Notes under the pieces: model-generated | Database searches by the model: none | The model's input: only the letters and a program-made list of their open reading frames with translations | What the model was told of the DNA's origin: nothing | DNA from: Warburgia ugandensis | Taxonomy: Eukaryota > Streptophyta > Magnoliopsida > Canellales > Canellaceae | DNA length: 64,000 nt | Direction of reading: 5' to 3' | Assembly: GCA_035236585.1 (NCBI GenBank) | Contig: CP141127.1 | Span: 45,460,001 to 45,524,000 of the forward strand | Shown: positions 1-12,854 of the stretch, piece after piece | How the letters are laid out: each line of letters opens with the position of its first letter | Numbering within the stretch: position 1 is the stretch's first letter | Made by a program: the position numbers and the translations under genes

Positions 1-402
1 CTTATCATATAAGGTATCTCATCATGCCATGGCAGTACACTACCTATCATATGAGCATAATAATGCAAAATACACAAGGATTACTATGATGCAGTCTCAA
101 TCCATACAGTGCGCCTAGATAACTGCATAATAATCCACTAATACCAACTATGGAAATAACAAATCCATGTCCTCGTGGGGTGGAGCATGGCTGTCACAAT
201 GTCGACCTTCTCATTATTGCCCCACCCGACGTTTAGTCTCTCTTTGGGCTTGGTATCCATCATATAAATTTCAGGAAGCGGGTGGCCAAACCCTCATAAC
301 TTCTCGAGCATAGCATCCCCAATCCTAAGGCTGTGGAAAACAAAATCACAAGCCACCATGCTTATATGTAAAATACGAATATACAAGCTTCTTGCCTGTC
401 CA

Positions 403-434
403 TAATATATATATATATCATAATAATAATAATA
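403..434. repeat. Simple repeats (AT)n and (TAA)n
   Basis: An AT dinucleotide run is followed directly by a TAA trinucleotide run. A second (TA)n run lies at 560-577. Both are inside the LTR covering 1-2988. Confidence 0.9.
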
Positions 435-2472
435 ACATCCTCACTTATTAGGTGATTGTCCACCAAGGATGTAATGTAAATTCCTATACTCATACATCAC
501 ATATAATGTAATGGTACCCATGTACCATAAATATCTTTTATCACAATAACCGTTATGAAATATATATATATATATATTTTAAGAACAGATCATGTGTATC
601 CAATAATGTCACAAGTAGGTATCAATTATAAGCATGTCATTCATATAGCATTTCAAGTTACCAATCTTTATCATTCACAAGTAATCATCACATATGTATG
701 AAATGCACAATTTGAATAACATAATATTTATCATAAGAAATAAGATCATGTTTAAAACATGCATCTTAATATTAAGACATGCTTTCTTAATTCTCCACCT
801 ACCTCGTGTAGCAAGCTCATCCATTGTCCACTAGTTGATTGACAATGTTCGCAGTATCTAAGATCCATGTTTTTCTCCTTAAACTGGTGATGAGGAATAC
901 ACATTCTTCTCATCTTGTTTGCTTTCTTTTGGTGCCTCAACAGCGATTGTAACTCTATTCGATGCTTGCAAATTCTGCCTAGTTTCACCTCTAGCTTGAA
1001 TTGGAAGCTTAGCCTTCCTCTTATTCTTGCTAAAACTCTTCTTGTAATTGGTCACGAACCTATCAAGCTCCCACAGTGTCTCAGCATCAAAACTATTAGT
1101 GTCCACCTCAATCTCATCATCGTGTTGAATAAGGTACAATCCTATGGAACACTTCTCTATTGTACTTTTCCTATTTCCATATCATATAAGTAGGAGGCTT
1201 GCTTTCTGCTCTTCATCACTTCTTGCAAATGTTGGCCTTCATATATCAAGAATCCAATCTCCATGGCTGCTACTTTGGTGGGAGATTATAGTGCAACATA
1301 TGTACGAAATGCTAGCACTCAATCATCCTCGATACATATCCCACCAATAAGGAGATTTTTCTTGTTTAATGGGTATCGATTATTTCCTTGAGTGCTTTAT
1401 CTTAACAAAACATATAGTACCAGTAATGCTTTCTTCAACCATAGTATTTTTTACCCTTCTCTATTTTCACCTTTCCCATTGCCATATCCTATAAGTACTG
1501 ACCTTTCTTTATGTTCTTTATTTCACTCCTAACTAATGTTTGCCTTCTCATAACCAGAATCGAATCTACATACCGAAAACAACATAATAAGCATCACCAC
1601 AACAAAACTTTACCATTTAACAATGAGGCCAAGGCTCGTTCATGTAAAATGGATAGGAAAAACATATATAATTTTCTTCATGAACTAAATATGGTTTACT
1701 GCTCTTACATGAATCAACAAGCAGAACTTCACATATTTCAAACCTTTCATTCAAGCCCATGATCAAAATGGAAAGCGTTCTCTCTGCTTGCTAATCCAAC
1801 AATGAAAACACTCCAATTTTCTTCGACCATTACCTAAAAATTTCTTCCATCGCCGAAACCCTCTCACCGTCTCTCTATGCTTCCTCCTTAGTTCTACTTT
1901 CAATGCCTTAGTTGCCTATTACCTTGCCCTTCATTTTGATCATTGCTACAGCTTCTTGAATTCCCATGTTACAGGAATCATGATCCCACATCCATGGACA
2001 CCTCTGTCCAACCTGCTTGCTAGATCTCGGCCCCAGCTAGCAAGATCTTTTTCTTGACTTTGCCACGAGCGAATGCTGATGCTACTACATGCCATACACA
2101 TACTGTAATCTCGATCATTCATCTGCATCAAGATCCACAGATTTGAAACTTGACACTAGTGGTCAACAACCCTAGTTTGGCCTTCGCTTGGGGATTCTTG
2201 GAACAAAACCCAATAGAGGAAAACCAAGGGATAGGAATGGGGGATTTGCGATGGTCGTTGTACCTGTAGAAACCTGAATGGGGAAGAAAAGAATGGGGAA
2301 AGAGGAAGCTCTGTGCATGGGGAGGTTGGAGAAGGTTTTTTGTGTTTAAGAATAGATCATACGATCTGTTTTTGGAAAATCATTAAGCAAGGTGGTTTGG
2401 GATCGCTAGATTCTACATGTTTCCAACACCCTCCCCTTGTTTTCTCTATTTGGTTCACAGCGAGAGGTGGGG

Positions 2473-2535
2473 AAGAGAGAGAGAGAGAGAGAGAGAGAGA
2501 CCTTACATGTCATCGGGTTTGCATTGGGGGGGGGG
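2473..2535. repeat. (GA)n microsatellite and G10 homopolymer
   Basis: About 14 uninterrupted GA units at 2473-2500 are followed by a run of ten G at 2526-2535. Both are inside the LTR. They create an apparent 127-residue plus-strand open frame with an Arg-Glu repeat, which I do not regard as a gene. Confidence 0.9.
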
Positions 2536-2988
2536 TGTGCCAATATCAATTTGGCCCCCTCCCTTTAAGTTGTGTGTTTAGTGTTTTTTTTTTAAATATT
2601 TTAATTACCTTATTGCCTCTGACTTCAAAGGCCCATAACTTCTTCAAACAGACTCTATTTTTAGCACTCTTTGGCTCATTGGATTCCATTTTTTGAGAAC
2701 TATCTAATGGTTTTAGTTTTAGTTCCAAATTATACTTCTATAAAAGGATATACCCCTTGAAAACTTATAACTCGATCATAGAATAGTAAAATTTTTGGGG
2801 TGAAATTCATCCATAATCCATTTTCAGTGTTCTTGATGTCGTTGAACTAAACTTTTCAAGTACATTCCAAGCATTCATATTTACACTCAAAATTCCATCT
2901 CTATATAGAATTATTTTCTTTGGATCAAATTTCCCAATTTCACAAAACAACCCCTAGAATAGTATTTACAAAATTTGGGATTGTTATA

Positions 2989-4923
2989 GTTTTCATAGCA
3001 AGAAACATTTGGTGAACATGCTAAAACATTCAAGAACTTAGCAAGGGTAGTCAATCAGGTAGTAGAATACATGGTACGAAAACATAAGGTTCTCCTTACA
3101 AAATTAGTGCAGATTTTAATGATACGAAATACTATTAAAAACTAATAAGGTATGTGAAAATGACTCCTAATCTAAGGTTTTGACACTCCATACTTATTTT
3201 CTCCTCTTTTCCTTCTCCTACTGCTTCTTTCTCTTCTCCTTTTCCTTTCGGTTTACCACATTTTTTCCTCTACTTCACATCTAGATGTTCCTATCTTCCT
3301 TGAATGTCTTTTCCTTATTGTAGTCTTAGTCCTTTTTCTATCTTTTCTAGGCTAGACATCCCACTTTATATCTCTTCTCTTATTAGTTTTCCTTCTTCAA
3401 ATATGAGCTTAATCTCTTAGAGTTCTTTCCTCGCTACCTTGGAAATAGATTCCGCTCCAAGTCATCCTCATATCCCATGTTTTTACTCTTATTCTCCTAA
3501 GAAGTAGGCACCCAACCCCTCTTAAAAATAGGGTGCATCTCTCCATTCCACATTTGTAGTCCTCCATAAAAGATGTCTTATAGTTCTAATGTGTAGCCCT
3601 AATACTCTAAGCACTTGTGGGCCATGTGTTCAAACCAATCTTATACTCCCATTACTTGGTAAGCTAGGTTATTTCCTTAAGTTTTAATCCTTGCTCTTAA
3701 TCTCTTCATATAGTTCATCAACTCTCCCCAGTTAACAAAATCCTATTTTAGGTCATCGTATGCTAACTTATGTTTATCTAAACCCATAGTGCTACAAATT
3801 TACATGCTTTGATGATTGTCTCACCCTAAATATATCTTATATCTTATACTTATGTCTATCTCTTTGACAACCATAAATCACTATCTTAACTTAGAGTTAC
3901 CATATAGCATCTTATATTCACATACTAACTAATAGAAATTTAAGGATGTTACATTCTTTATCCAATTTAGGACTAGTTTCTAATTCCCTATTTGTTTCCA
4001 ATTTTATATATGTTTATAATTTGTTGTCATTGATCTGATGATCTGATCGTCAATCTTGTGGATTAGTGATCTCATCGAGTCATCCAATTGTAGATCTACT
4101 TCAATCTCAATTTGAATTGTTAGATTGATCTTTAAAACTATAATTACTACAAATCCATTATTGTAGGTCATTATATTCATTTTAGTAATATAATTGGCTA
4201 ATTACATAAATATAAGAGTTAAAATATAACCGATTATGCCTTTGGTAAAAAAAAACTAAGAACGGATGGCTCAAATCAAATGCTTCGATCGCTGATTAAG
4301 AAGATGAAATGCTTAAAAACATAGATCTAAGTTCTGGGGCATAGTGAAGGTTGTTGATGAGGGAAGATGCAAGTGGTGTTGATAGGCTTCTAGGTGGCAA
4401 GCTTATAGGTGCTCATGTTAATGGTCATGGTTTAGGCTAAGATGAATTTCAATATGTTCTTACATCAATGATTTGATTTGAAATTTTGTTTTTGGCATCT
4501 AGTTGTCTATGATGAGGAAATATGCTTAGATATGTTATTGTCACAAAATTGGCTATGGTGAGCTAGTATGCTTAGATGTGTATTTGACTTGGATTTGTCA
4601 TTTTGTGAGCTGATATGCTCGAATTTGATTCGACATGTATTTGTCCATGATCGAATCAAAAAGTGATTCAATTCTTTCATCGAATTATCTCTGATTTATG
4701 CATACTAATAGTATGGATTATCTATCACAGGGATATTTAGTGATTTTACTTGTATTGATGTTATACATAGATAGATTTAATCATGGATGAATTTTGTTAT
4801 GCTAATTGGTTGTATCCATGTTTTTAGTTCTTTACACTATATGATTCCAATTCCAAGCATTACATGTTTCTTTTTCTTATATTTGAGATTGTAATTTTCT
4901 TGTTTCTATCTTAGAGTGGAAGT
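2989..4923. other. Unassigned AT-rich stretch
   Basis: No coding region or recognised element is supported. A long pyrimidine tract (ctcc/ttct-rich) lies at 3190-3260. The left part abuts the LTR ending at 2988 and the right part abuts the Athila LTR fragment starting near 4924. A possible small LTR inside it (3181-3953) is listed separately. Confidence 0.5.
3181..3953 (-). repeat. Possible small LTR, minus strand
   Basis: On the minus strand this segment starts tgtaacatccttaaat and ends ggagtgtca, a TG...CA structure of about 770 bp resembling plant LTR ends. On the minus strand the bases before its start (ggataaagaa) look like a weak polypurine tract. There is no second copy in the window and no target duplication (ggttt versus ttctt), so this rests on end motifs alone. 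Confidence 0.3.
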
Positions 4924-5560
4924 TCTAATAAGATTTCCCTTAATTATCTTCAAAATATCCATTGTAATCTCAGGGATAATCCTCTTGAAGTTTGTCCAAT
5001 CCTATCCTTCCATTTACCTTAGCTTGATGGTTTAGATGGCTAACTTTGAAGGCTTCATGACTAGCTTTGGAAGCTTTCTTACCTCCATCCCTTGGCTTGG
5101 ATGGCTTATATGGTTTGGCTTGAATTCTTTAGCTTCCCATAGAAAGTTGGTGGGAATACATGGCTTACTTCATGGGCCCACTTTGGCCACCTTTAGCTCT
5201 TTTGATTTCATCCATTGCTAATCCAAAAGATGATATTGATCTTTGGTTTCATGTTGAAGTGATGATTTTGAGGTTTTGACTTGGTCTTCTAATCTTGATC
5301 TTCAATTTCATACAAATCGATCTCGGCGATCGGTTTACCATCTTAATTCCTACAGGAAGTGAAAAAGCCCCTAATTAAATCCTAGAAAAATATGATTTAT
5401 CACATACTTACCATGGATTAGCTTTTGGACCTACAAATTAACAAATTTTTCTTCATTAGGTCAAACATGCATGCGTTATAAAATTTTGTCTAAAAACCCT
5501 AATTTACCCCTATGGGTAACTAGTTGGGTACATTTTATGCCAAATTAGAAACTTATCACA
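4924..5560 (-). repeat. Athila element B: 3' LTR, truncated
   Basis: The minus strand from 5560 reads tgtgataagtttctaa and aligns through about 640 bp with the Athila LTRs starting at 8470, 36755 and 53198 (shared blocks: the ggtaacta/acaacttataggg region, the tggaccagcaatggatga region and atggaaggctatgattgg). Homology stops near 4924, just after a shared gggaaatcttattag. The distal two thirds of the LTR are therefore missing and unrelated DNA follows. Confidence 0.75.
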
Positions 5561-5570
5561 CCCCAACCAG
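5561..5570 (-). other. Polypurine tract of Athila B
   Basis: The minus strand reads ctggttgggg directly before the LTR start at 5560. The same tract (gttggttgggg) precedes the D 3' LTR at 53198. In this family the tract primes plus-strand DNA synthesis. Confidence 0.7.
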
Positions 5571-7260
5571 TATTTTGCTAATCTCAGATAAAACATTCAA
5601 AAAATCATGGCTCAAAAATTGGTATAAAGCACCACTTTGTTAGGTACTCATGATTGCATTTAGCACTTGAACCTACACCTTAAACCCCTAAGTAACCCCT
5701 AGTATATGAGTTAGGTCTCCTGAGGGTTTGCAATGAATGTTCTTACAAAATTCCTTATGGTTGAGTCTCCTATTTCATCTTAGAGAATATTCATTCATTA
5801 ACACTACTAGTTTTTCATAACTTGATGGGGAAGATTGACAATTTTGCAAATTATACACATACTAAAGACATTTCACTATAGTTATTTTTCAGAATGCATG
5901 TGTGTGGAGCCATATAAGTCATGACTTCTATTTGGATATGCTTAAATTTCATTGGAAATATGTCTTAACCTTAAATTCTCATAGGTATATTCTTAGCAAT
6001 GAAGCTCTCAGATAAGGGTTTAATCATATTTCTCTTGTTATGTGACCACATTCAATAAAACTAATGGTTCGCATTAATTTTGGAGTGCTAAAGAGACAAA
6101 GGAAAGTGAACTATACGAGTGGTTGTCATTACCAAGAATAGTACGTGTATTTTACCTTAATTCCTTCTTTTTATCTCCTCTTTAAGGCTATTTTCCACCT
6201 ATGATCCATAGGTCTTTAACTAGGATGAAATGTAAGCTTGGATAGGATTCTGAAAAGAAGAATATAAGGATTTCAAAAGTTCAAAATTGAGTAGAGATCT
6301 TTGTTTTGTTTTGCTTTTTTTTAATTGTTGGACAACACTTTGACTATATTGAGGTGAGCTTCCTTTGCATTCTTGTCTTTCACTTTTTCTACTCTTTTTT
6401 TAATTCTTCTTTCTTTTCACTTTCCTTTTAGCTTCTTTGGAAGAAAGACTGCTAATTTTCTTACTTCTTTGACTTTTTATCCTCTTTTAAACTTTTCTAC
6501 TAACACGCATTTTGAAAATGGTTAATGGTTATTTATTTTACTAGTTTTTCTAGGTTAAGATAAATGAGGTTAAGAAGAAAAAAAAGGCTTAATAAAAGGT
6601 TCAAAGGGATAACTAGTGGTTGGCAATATACTAGGTAGGCTTTGTCTCTAGGTTGAACAAAGGAGGCCTATATCATTTCCTAGGTTTCCTAAAGCCTATC
6701 AGATTTGTTAAATTTTCTTGAAAATAAAGCTATCACTCCTAGTTATTCTTGATAGTGAACTAAAATGAGGATAATAAGATCACACTAAGTTATGTAAGTT
6801 GAAGAAACCCATGGAATTACTTATAACTCTTTAAAAGAAGATAGTCTTTAAATTTACTAGGTTATAGGTCTCTACTGGTTTTCCTTAGTGTCTCTAAGTC
6901 ATATCTCTCTATTAGTCTTGACTATGTTCTGTGTGTAAATAGTTTTCAAGAACTAACTTTCATCAAATGCTTCAACACATGAATAATATGAAAAACTAGT
7001 CAGACATGTGCCCACTGAGAGGGGAAAAGAATAGAATTACTAAATTTTGAGCATCCAATTCTCATGACAATAAGGGAGCTCTTCCAAAAATGTTTTTTTT
7101 TTTTTCAAAAAGTCTTAAGAAAATTCAAAATCACTATATACATCTACATCCCCCAACCTAAATGAAACATTATCCCCAATGTTTGCAAACATAGGATCCT
7201 ATATGATAATGGAAAGATGTGGAAGATGGAGATTAAAAAAAGAAAAAAACATCTGGGTTA
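5571..7260 (-). other. Athila B 3' noncoding region
   Basis: Collinear on the minus strand with D at 49950-50666 and 52746-53197. Shared landmarks are the block with gggaggtaacccagatg near 7248-7270, an internal polypurine-like tract at 7149-7158, cttaacctagaaaaactagt near 6545, and the region with taagacatatttccaatg near 5975. No env-like open frame survives in either copy. A run of 14 T lies near 7092. Confidence 0.65.
7149..7158 (-). other. Internal polypurine-like tract, Athila B
   Basis: The minus strand reads ggttggggga followed by tgtagatgtatatag. The D copy has the same at 50063-50072 (ggttgggggtgtagatg). The core ggttgggg is identical to the tract bordering the LTR, about 1.6 kb away in B. 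Confidence 0.5.
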
Positions 7261-7261
7261 C

Positions 7262-8035
7262 CTCCCAATGAGTGCTAAGTTTTATGTCTTCATCTAGACA
7301 CAACAATGAGTGTAATTATGGTAATCTACATGGAATCCTGGAGTTATAATCTAAGGTGGGCTGATAATGAGGTGCCTCTAATAGTATCTCAACACTTTTA
7401 GGATTAGACACCTCTAGGAAAGGTTTTAACCTATGACCATTGACGTTTTTTATTTCTCCATTTGTCTCAATCTTGATGGCCCCATGAGGATAGATTACAT
7501 ATACTATATAAGGTCCAATCCTTCTAGATCTGAGTTTTCATTGGAAGAGATGCAGTCTAAAGTTATATAATAAGACCTTTTGCTAGGAGTAAAGGATTTT
7601 CTAAAAATTTGGTGATCATGGGTAACATCCATTGGATCTTTGTATAGTGGTGTAGAGTCATATGCATCTTTCCTCAATTCCTATAGCCCATTGAGTTCGA
7701 GATTATGGGGTTCCCAGCAGAATCCAAGTCAAAATTGAGCATTTTTATAGCCTAATATGCCTTGTGCTCTAACTATACTAGTTGGTAGGCCTTACCATAG
7801 ACTAGGCAGTAGGATGACATTCCTATAGTAGTTTTATATGTGATATGATAAGCTTGCAAAGCATCACTAGGTCTCATATAACAATCTTTCCTACTTGGAT
7901 TGATTATCTTATCTAGAATCTCCTTGGTCTCCCAATTGGATACCTCTACTTGACCACTAGTCTGAGAGTGGTATGGGGTGGCTATGATATGGTTGACACC
8001 ATACTTTTTCATTAAATTCTCAAACACTTTATTAA
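7262..8035 (-). pseudogene. Athila B integrase, C-terminal part
   Basis: The open part (8027 down to 7773) carries the end of the integrase core: the TPYHSQTSGQVEVSN motif with the catalytic glutamate retained in QVEVSN, then a DALQAYHITYKT...GMS..LVYGKAYQL block typical of Athila integrases. Below 7773 homology to the C-terminal domain continues only through stops and frameshifts to the conserved noncoding block near 7260. The upstream side ends abruptly near 8035 and is joined to gag sequence, so the N-terminal integrase, RNase H and RT are missing. Integrase inserts the cDNA into host DNA; this copy is dead. Confidence 0.8.
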
Positions 8036-8469
8036 GAATTTGGAGTAGGTGGGAATGTCTGTAATTGCATTGAGCAATAGAATATTGATTTAGACATGCT
8101 TAAATATATTCGTAGCTATTCCCTTCCTAGCCTTGTTTAGTAGCTTAGGAAATGGGGCTTTAAGGACATAGGGTACCTCCACTATAGGTTCTACATGAGT
8201 TTTCTATGTCTTGGTTGCCTCCTTTTCCTCTATAGTTTTCTCAACCTACCCTACTTTGTTATCAATCTAACAACTACCCCTAAGGTTGGTTATAGACTTG
8301 GCATGCTTATGCGGGTTCTAACTTTGGGAAATTGACCTTATCTTAAATTGACCCTTAGGTTTATGGATGGGTTGGCTTAGGAACTAACTCTGCCCTCTAT
8401 TTTGTAGTTCAATAAATAATTGGCTCACATGCATTTATAGCTTGGCTAATTGATATTTTGGAATTGGTT
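8036..8469 (-). pseudogene. Athila B gag-protease linker, downstream part
   Basis: Aligns with C at 61915-62390 in the same orientation (shared words gattgcattgagcaat, ggttatagacttggcatgct and tttcctctatagtttcct). It is the region between the gag zinc knuckle and the protease. Frame is lost. It is joined to integrase on the left by an internal deletion and cut on the right by the solo LTR at 8470; the same gag region resumes at 11160. Confidence 0.7.
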
Positions 8470-11159
8470 TATGATAAGTGTTTAATTTTTCATAAAAACC
8501 ACCCAATTAGTACCTATGTGTTACAACTTATAGCATTAAATCAAGACATTTATAACAAATTCAAAACACATGCATTTTTGACCTACTGAAGCAAAAGTTT
8601 GTTCTTTTGTAGCTCTAGAAGCTAATCCAAGGTAAGTGTGTGATTAATCAAATTTTTTTAGGATTTAATTATGATTTTTCACTTTTTGTTGGAAGTAAAA
8701 TTTTGATCCAGTGGCCAAGATAGATTGGGATGAAATTGAAAATCAAGATTGAAAGATAGAGTTAAAACATCAAACTTCTCACTTCGGTGTAAACCAAAAT
8801 CCAAGATCATCTTATGGACCAGCAATGGATGAGATTAAAGTAGCTAAAGATAGTAAAATCAAGCCCATGAAGTAAGCCATGTATTTCCACCACCTTGCAT
8901 GGAAGCCACTTAAGCCACCTTTGCCATATAAGCCATGAAAGAAGTGGCAAGCTAAGGAATTCAAGCCAAATTATACAAGCCATGCATGCCATTCATGAAG
9001 CTTAGCCAATGAAGCTTTCAAAGAAAGTCATCTAAGCCATCAAGCTAAGCTAAATGGAAGGTTACGATTGGAGGAGATTAAAGAGAATTAACCATGAGAT
9101 TCTAAGGGATATTTTGAAGATAATTAAGGAAAATCTTATTAGGATAAGTTATCATATGGACCAATAGGATAAGAACCTTCAAATTTTGATGTTTTTTCCC
9201 ACTTTTCTCCACCTTTTTATCACTTTTCACCTCATCACCAAAGACCACCACGAGTTTGACTTTCTATTCAAGAGTCCTAGCATTACACATAACACTTCCA
9301 CCTTCCTAAACTCCCTTCCTGACCATCCAACCAATCCCCACTTCCTAGAAAACCACTTAGCTAATCAATTTTCACCATGTCACCCCATTTCCTTCTAAAA
9401 GAAAAGACACATATATCCTTGTCAAAATTGGAAACCAGCCAGCCCATACTTCTCTTCTTTCTCTTATGTCATGTTTATGACATCATCTTATTAATTTATC
9501 TTTCACCTAACCTTCCCCACTCAATAACTTATCCCTAAGGACACTTTCCTTATGTTTTCACCCCTTCCTAAGGAAACCACTCATCTATATATAGCCTCAT
9601 AATCCAAACGAATTTTCTAAGTAGAGGTGGGTGACACACCTTGAAATCAAGCTTTCCTTTGGTTTTATTTGCTACTGGGTTTTGGAATACTATTGGTGCT
9701 TTTCTTCCTTTGGCCTTCTTGTTATTCGCTTGCTTATTTACTATCCAATTCAAGTTATTAACTTAGATGTCTTACTTTTGTTCCATTGCTTTAACTTTTC
9801 ATTGACTTTCCAGCCTTAATCTCTTTCTTCTCAACTCCATTCCATAAGTTTTTATTTTTTATTCCATCAATACTCATGTTATTTATTCTCTGGTAGTGAC
9901 AACCAAGAGAAGAGGTAGCTTAAATCCTTGATTTTCCCACTTGAATTCCATGTTTTTTTACCCACTTTCTCTCTTAGTTTTAGGCTATTCTCCCATAGTT
10001 AGTTCATCCACTTAGCCTCTGTTTTTCTCAATGCCCTTTCTAGTTTTTGTTTGCATGTCATTATACTTTAGAGTGTAGTAATTATATTGGAATTTTCTTG
10101 TTGTTTAGATAGCATTTTAGGATTTAGAAAAGTGCACAATTTCTAGAAATTTTGGACAATTTTATGCTCATAAATTTGATGTAAATTGATATGGTTCAAT
10201 AAAGTTCTTTGGGAATTCTTGTTGTGGATTGTTTATTTCATCAAAGTACTTAAGATATGGGTTGTTTTATTACATAAAATTTGTGGTTTCATTAGCTTTC
10301 TAATGCAAGATTTATTAACTATTTTTAAGTACCAAAATCTGGAAATTGATTTTTCCTCAAATTTCTGCTTTGATTCCAGCCATCAAAACATATTATTTTC
10401 CTGAATCCTTAATACCCATTTATATTTTCATGTTGTTTATTATATTTTATAGTTATTTTTCATATTAACTCACTGTAGGTACATTAAATTTGACCATCTT
10501 TAGGGCTCCAAAATCATGCACAAAGTCCATAAACCATGCACAATGGTCTAAATCCTATTCCTTTTAGATTCTTGGTTAATTTAGTTACTTAATTTAGTTT
10601 TATAAGTATTTAATTCAGTTTTTGCATCTTCTTTTATGCTTATAAAGTTTCCTTTTTAAATTTTAGAAAGTTCCATCTTTAGGAAGTTTTAGGATTTAAG
10701 AAGTGAAAATCTATTTAATTGTAGTTTTCATTCACATGCATGTTTCTAATTTCTTATTAAAGTTAGTTAGATCTCATTATTTTTTTGCTTTTTCATGTTA
10801 TTTTATTGTTATAAAGTTTACTAAATTAGTTTTAGAAAGTTTCTAATTCTAGTTTAGGAAAATTTTAATTTAGGAAAGTTTTAATTTTAGAAAGTGCATG
10901 TTTTAGGAAAGTTTTTCATTTTGTATGTTTCTTGTTTTTGCTTAGTTTCCATTTCTTATTTTTAATTAGTTTATAATTTCATGTTTTAATTTCTATTCTT
11001 AATTTAGGAAGAAAACAAAATCACTTGAATTTTGGCTGTTAGATAGTTTAAAGTATAAACCACTAACATCACAATAGTTCACTCTTTATGGGATCAACCA
11101 CACTTGCGTGAGAATACCATATTGATTCTTGCACTTACGAGTTTTAATTGAAACAAAAA
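8470..11159 (+). repeat. Athila solo LTR, plus strand, inside the B gag region
   Basis: It starts tatgataagtgtttaatt (family start tgtgataag, TG changed to TA) and ends acttacgagttttaattgaaacaaaaa, matching the D LTR ends at 39255 and 55226. Length about 2.69 kb against 2.50 kb for the D 5' LTR. Flanks are tggtt (8465-8469) and tagtt (11160-11164), a 4/5 target duplication. The gag homology on either side is continuous with the uninterrupted copy near 62385, so no internal region or second LTR remains. Ends are accurate to a few bases because the terminal dinucleotides have decayed. Confidence 0.8.
9585..9594 (+). promoter_or_regulatory. TATA-like box of the Athila LTR
   Basis: ctatatatag lies about 1.1 kb into the solo LTR, after a C/T-rich stretch. 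The D 5' LTR has cttataaaac at 37766-37775 in the comparable region. Assigned from motif and position only. Confidence 0.4.
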
Positions 11160-12400
11160 TAGTTTAGAAACCATTTTGTTTCTTCACTTTGTTTTTCAAA
11201 CATGCTCTGAATCCTATCCTCTAAAGATGGTTTCTTTGGTTGCATAGGTTGTTGGAAGCCATGTGGTTGCTGAGGAACTATAGCTCTAGGAGGAAAGTTT
11301 TGGGTAGGGGGTTCATAGATGGTCCCCTTTGGTAATTATTCTTCTACTAGGAAAAGTTGGTATGCCTAGCCCATCGAGGGTTGTAGGTCTTAGAATACGG
11401 GTTGTTATTAGGTTAGTGATATGCAATTGTATGCATTCACTTGGTCAACAAGATAATCATTCAACATTATATTTGATGGACAAGATGTGGCGATGTGGAC
11501 TAGGCTAGAACATTTGGCGCAAACCTCTTGTGGAGGTTTAAGAGATGTGGCCACCAAAAAGGATTAAAACACAGTTTCATGCTTGTCCGCTCTACCATTG
11601 TACTTGTCCATTCGTGCAAATACATAGTTGAGTTTATGGGATAGATTAGTATGCACTCCTATCTCATAGAGATCTCCTCTCTTAGTGGGCTGGTTGTTTC
11701 TCTCTCTTCTATTTGAATAATCTCATTGCTAAAATTATATGCTAGAGTTTCAAAGAACTAACCTCATTTGCATCTTTTAATGGGAGGGTCCCTCCACTTG
11801 CTGCATCAACCCATTTGTCTATTTTGAGGTGTCAATGCGTCGTAGAAGTATTGAACTTGCTACCATTTTTTGAATCCATGATGTGGGTATTTTTGCACCA
11901 GTTCATTTCACATTCCCAACATTCATAAAATTGCGCATCATCCCTTTGTTGAAAATTGATAATTTCATGATGAAGGGCAGTTGTTTTGTGAACAGGGAAG
12001 AACATGTTCAAAAACTTCCTAGGAAATTGGTCCCATGTGTTGATGGAACCTACCTCTAAAGAATTAAGCCATGACTTGGCATTATTCTTGAGTGAGAATG
12101 GGAATAGCTTAAACCTAATAGAATCGTTCAAAAAAATTCAGAACCTAAATGTGGAACAAATATCAAGAAACTCCTTGATATGTAGGTAGGGGTCTTCTCG
12201 GTCTTAACAATAAAAAGTGGGGAGCAATTGTATGACTCCTAGCTTTAACTCAAAGTGGTATGCATTTATAGGAGGTAAAGCTATGCAGTTTGGGATGTTA
12301 AGTTGTAAAGGTGAATAAAAATCTCTAATGGCCTTGCACTCGACTTTTCCTGGTGATTTTTCCATGGGGATAGGAATTTCATTTCTTTCCCCTTGTCCAA
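11160..12400 (-). pseudogene. Athila B gag, main part
   Basis: Structural protein of an Athila-type Ty3/gypsy element. The best open stretch (12131 down to 11832) contains the Retrotrans_gag signature, with short runs FSLKNNAKSWLNSL and NTWDQFPRKFLNMFFP. Further downstream on the minus strand (about 11500-11530) is a CCHC zinc knuckle, CAKCSSLVHIATSC, for nucleic-acid binding. The reading frame is broken by stops and shifts between these blocks. The upstream end near 12400 runs into the leader. It aligns along its length with the C gag (61900-63690) and, in the opposite orientation, with the D gag (40500-41755). Confidence 0.8.
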
Positions 12401-12849
12401 TGTTCCATTAAATCTATGGGTTGAAATGTTTTAAGTCTAGGTTATGAGATCAAATCCCTTGCATAAACTACCCTAATCTAAATGTTGACTCTAACTCTAC
12501 ATGATGTGCAAGTAAGCATTAATTAAGTAGTGTCTTTTTATCTTTTCTTAGTGCACAGGTGTTAGCTTCTTAGACCTAAATCTAGATAGCTCTACATTTT
12601 TTTTCTAAGGTTGACTACTGCTTATTAATTAGGTTCTTCTTAAAAGTGGTTAATATAGTTCTCATGTTAGTAATAATTTAGACCTCAAATAATGTCAAAT
12701 GGAAGATGTGGGAAAAATCACTTGAATTCTAAGACACCTAATATAAACACACTGCTCAGAAGCTATTGTAGTGACAATAGATCTCTTCCTTCTAAAAGGG
12801 TCTTATGGATCAATACCCTAAGTCTCTTTCTACTTGATTTTAAATTAAT
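12401..12849 (-). other. Athila B 5' leader, gag-proximal part
   Basis: Minus-strand match to the D leader at 40000-40440: shared words include tagatttaggtctaag, cacatcatgtagagttagagt-like sequence and tttaaaatcaagtagaaaga. It stops at 12849, where the E element begins, and resumes at 36088. It is noncoding. Confidence 0.7.
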
Positions 12850-12854
12850 GCTCA

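Larger units (their letters stand above)
1..2988 (-). repeat. Long terminal repeat, minus strand, cut by the window edge
   Basis: The right end reads, on the minus strand, tataacaatcccaaa, matching the LTR start of the E-type family (tgtaataaccccaatt) with TG changed to TA. Positions 1-390 align with 47640-48030 of the solo LTR at 46949-48860 in the same orientation (shared words gggtggccaaaccctcataa and agcatagcatccccag). Near 2650-2700 the minus strand carries the LTR module gaatccaa...gaagttatgggcc, also seen in the other LTRs here. The other end lies outside the window, so solo and complete states cannot be separated. No coding region is supported inside it; the short open frames are chance. 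Confidence 0.7.

Noticed and set aside
2313..2696. 127-residue plus-strand open frame
   Set aside because: Generated by the (GA)n and poly-G runs inside an LTR; no domain and no support from the related LTRs.
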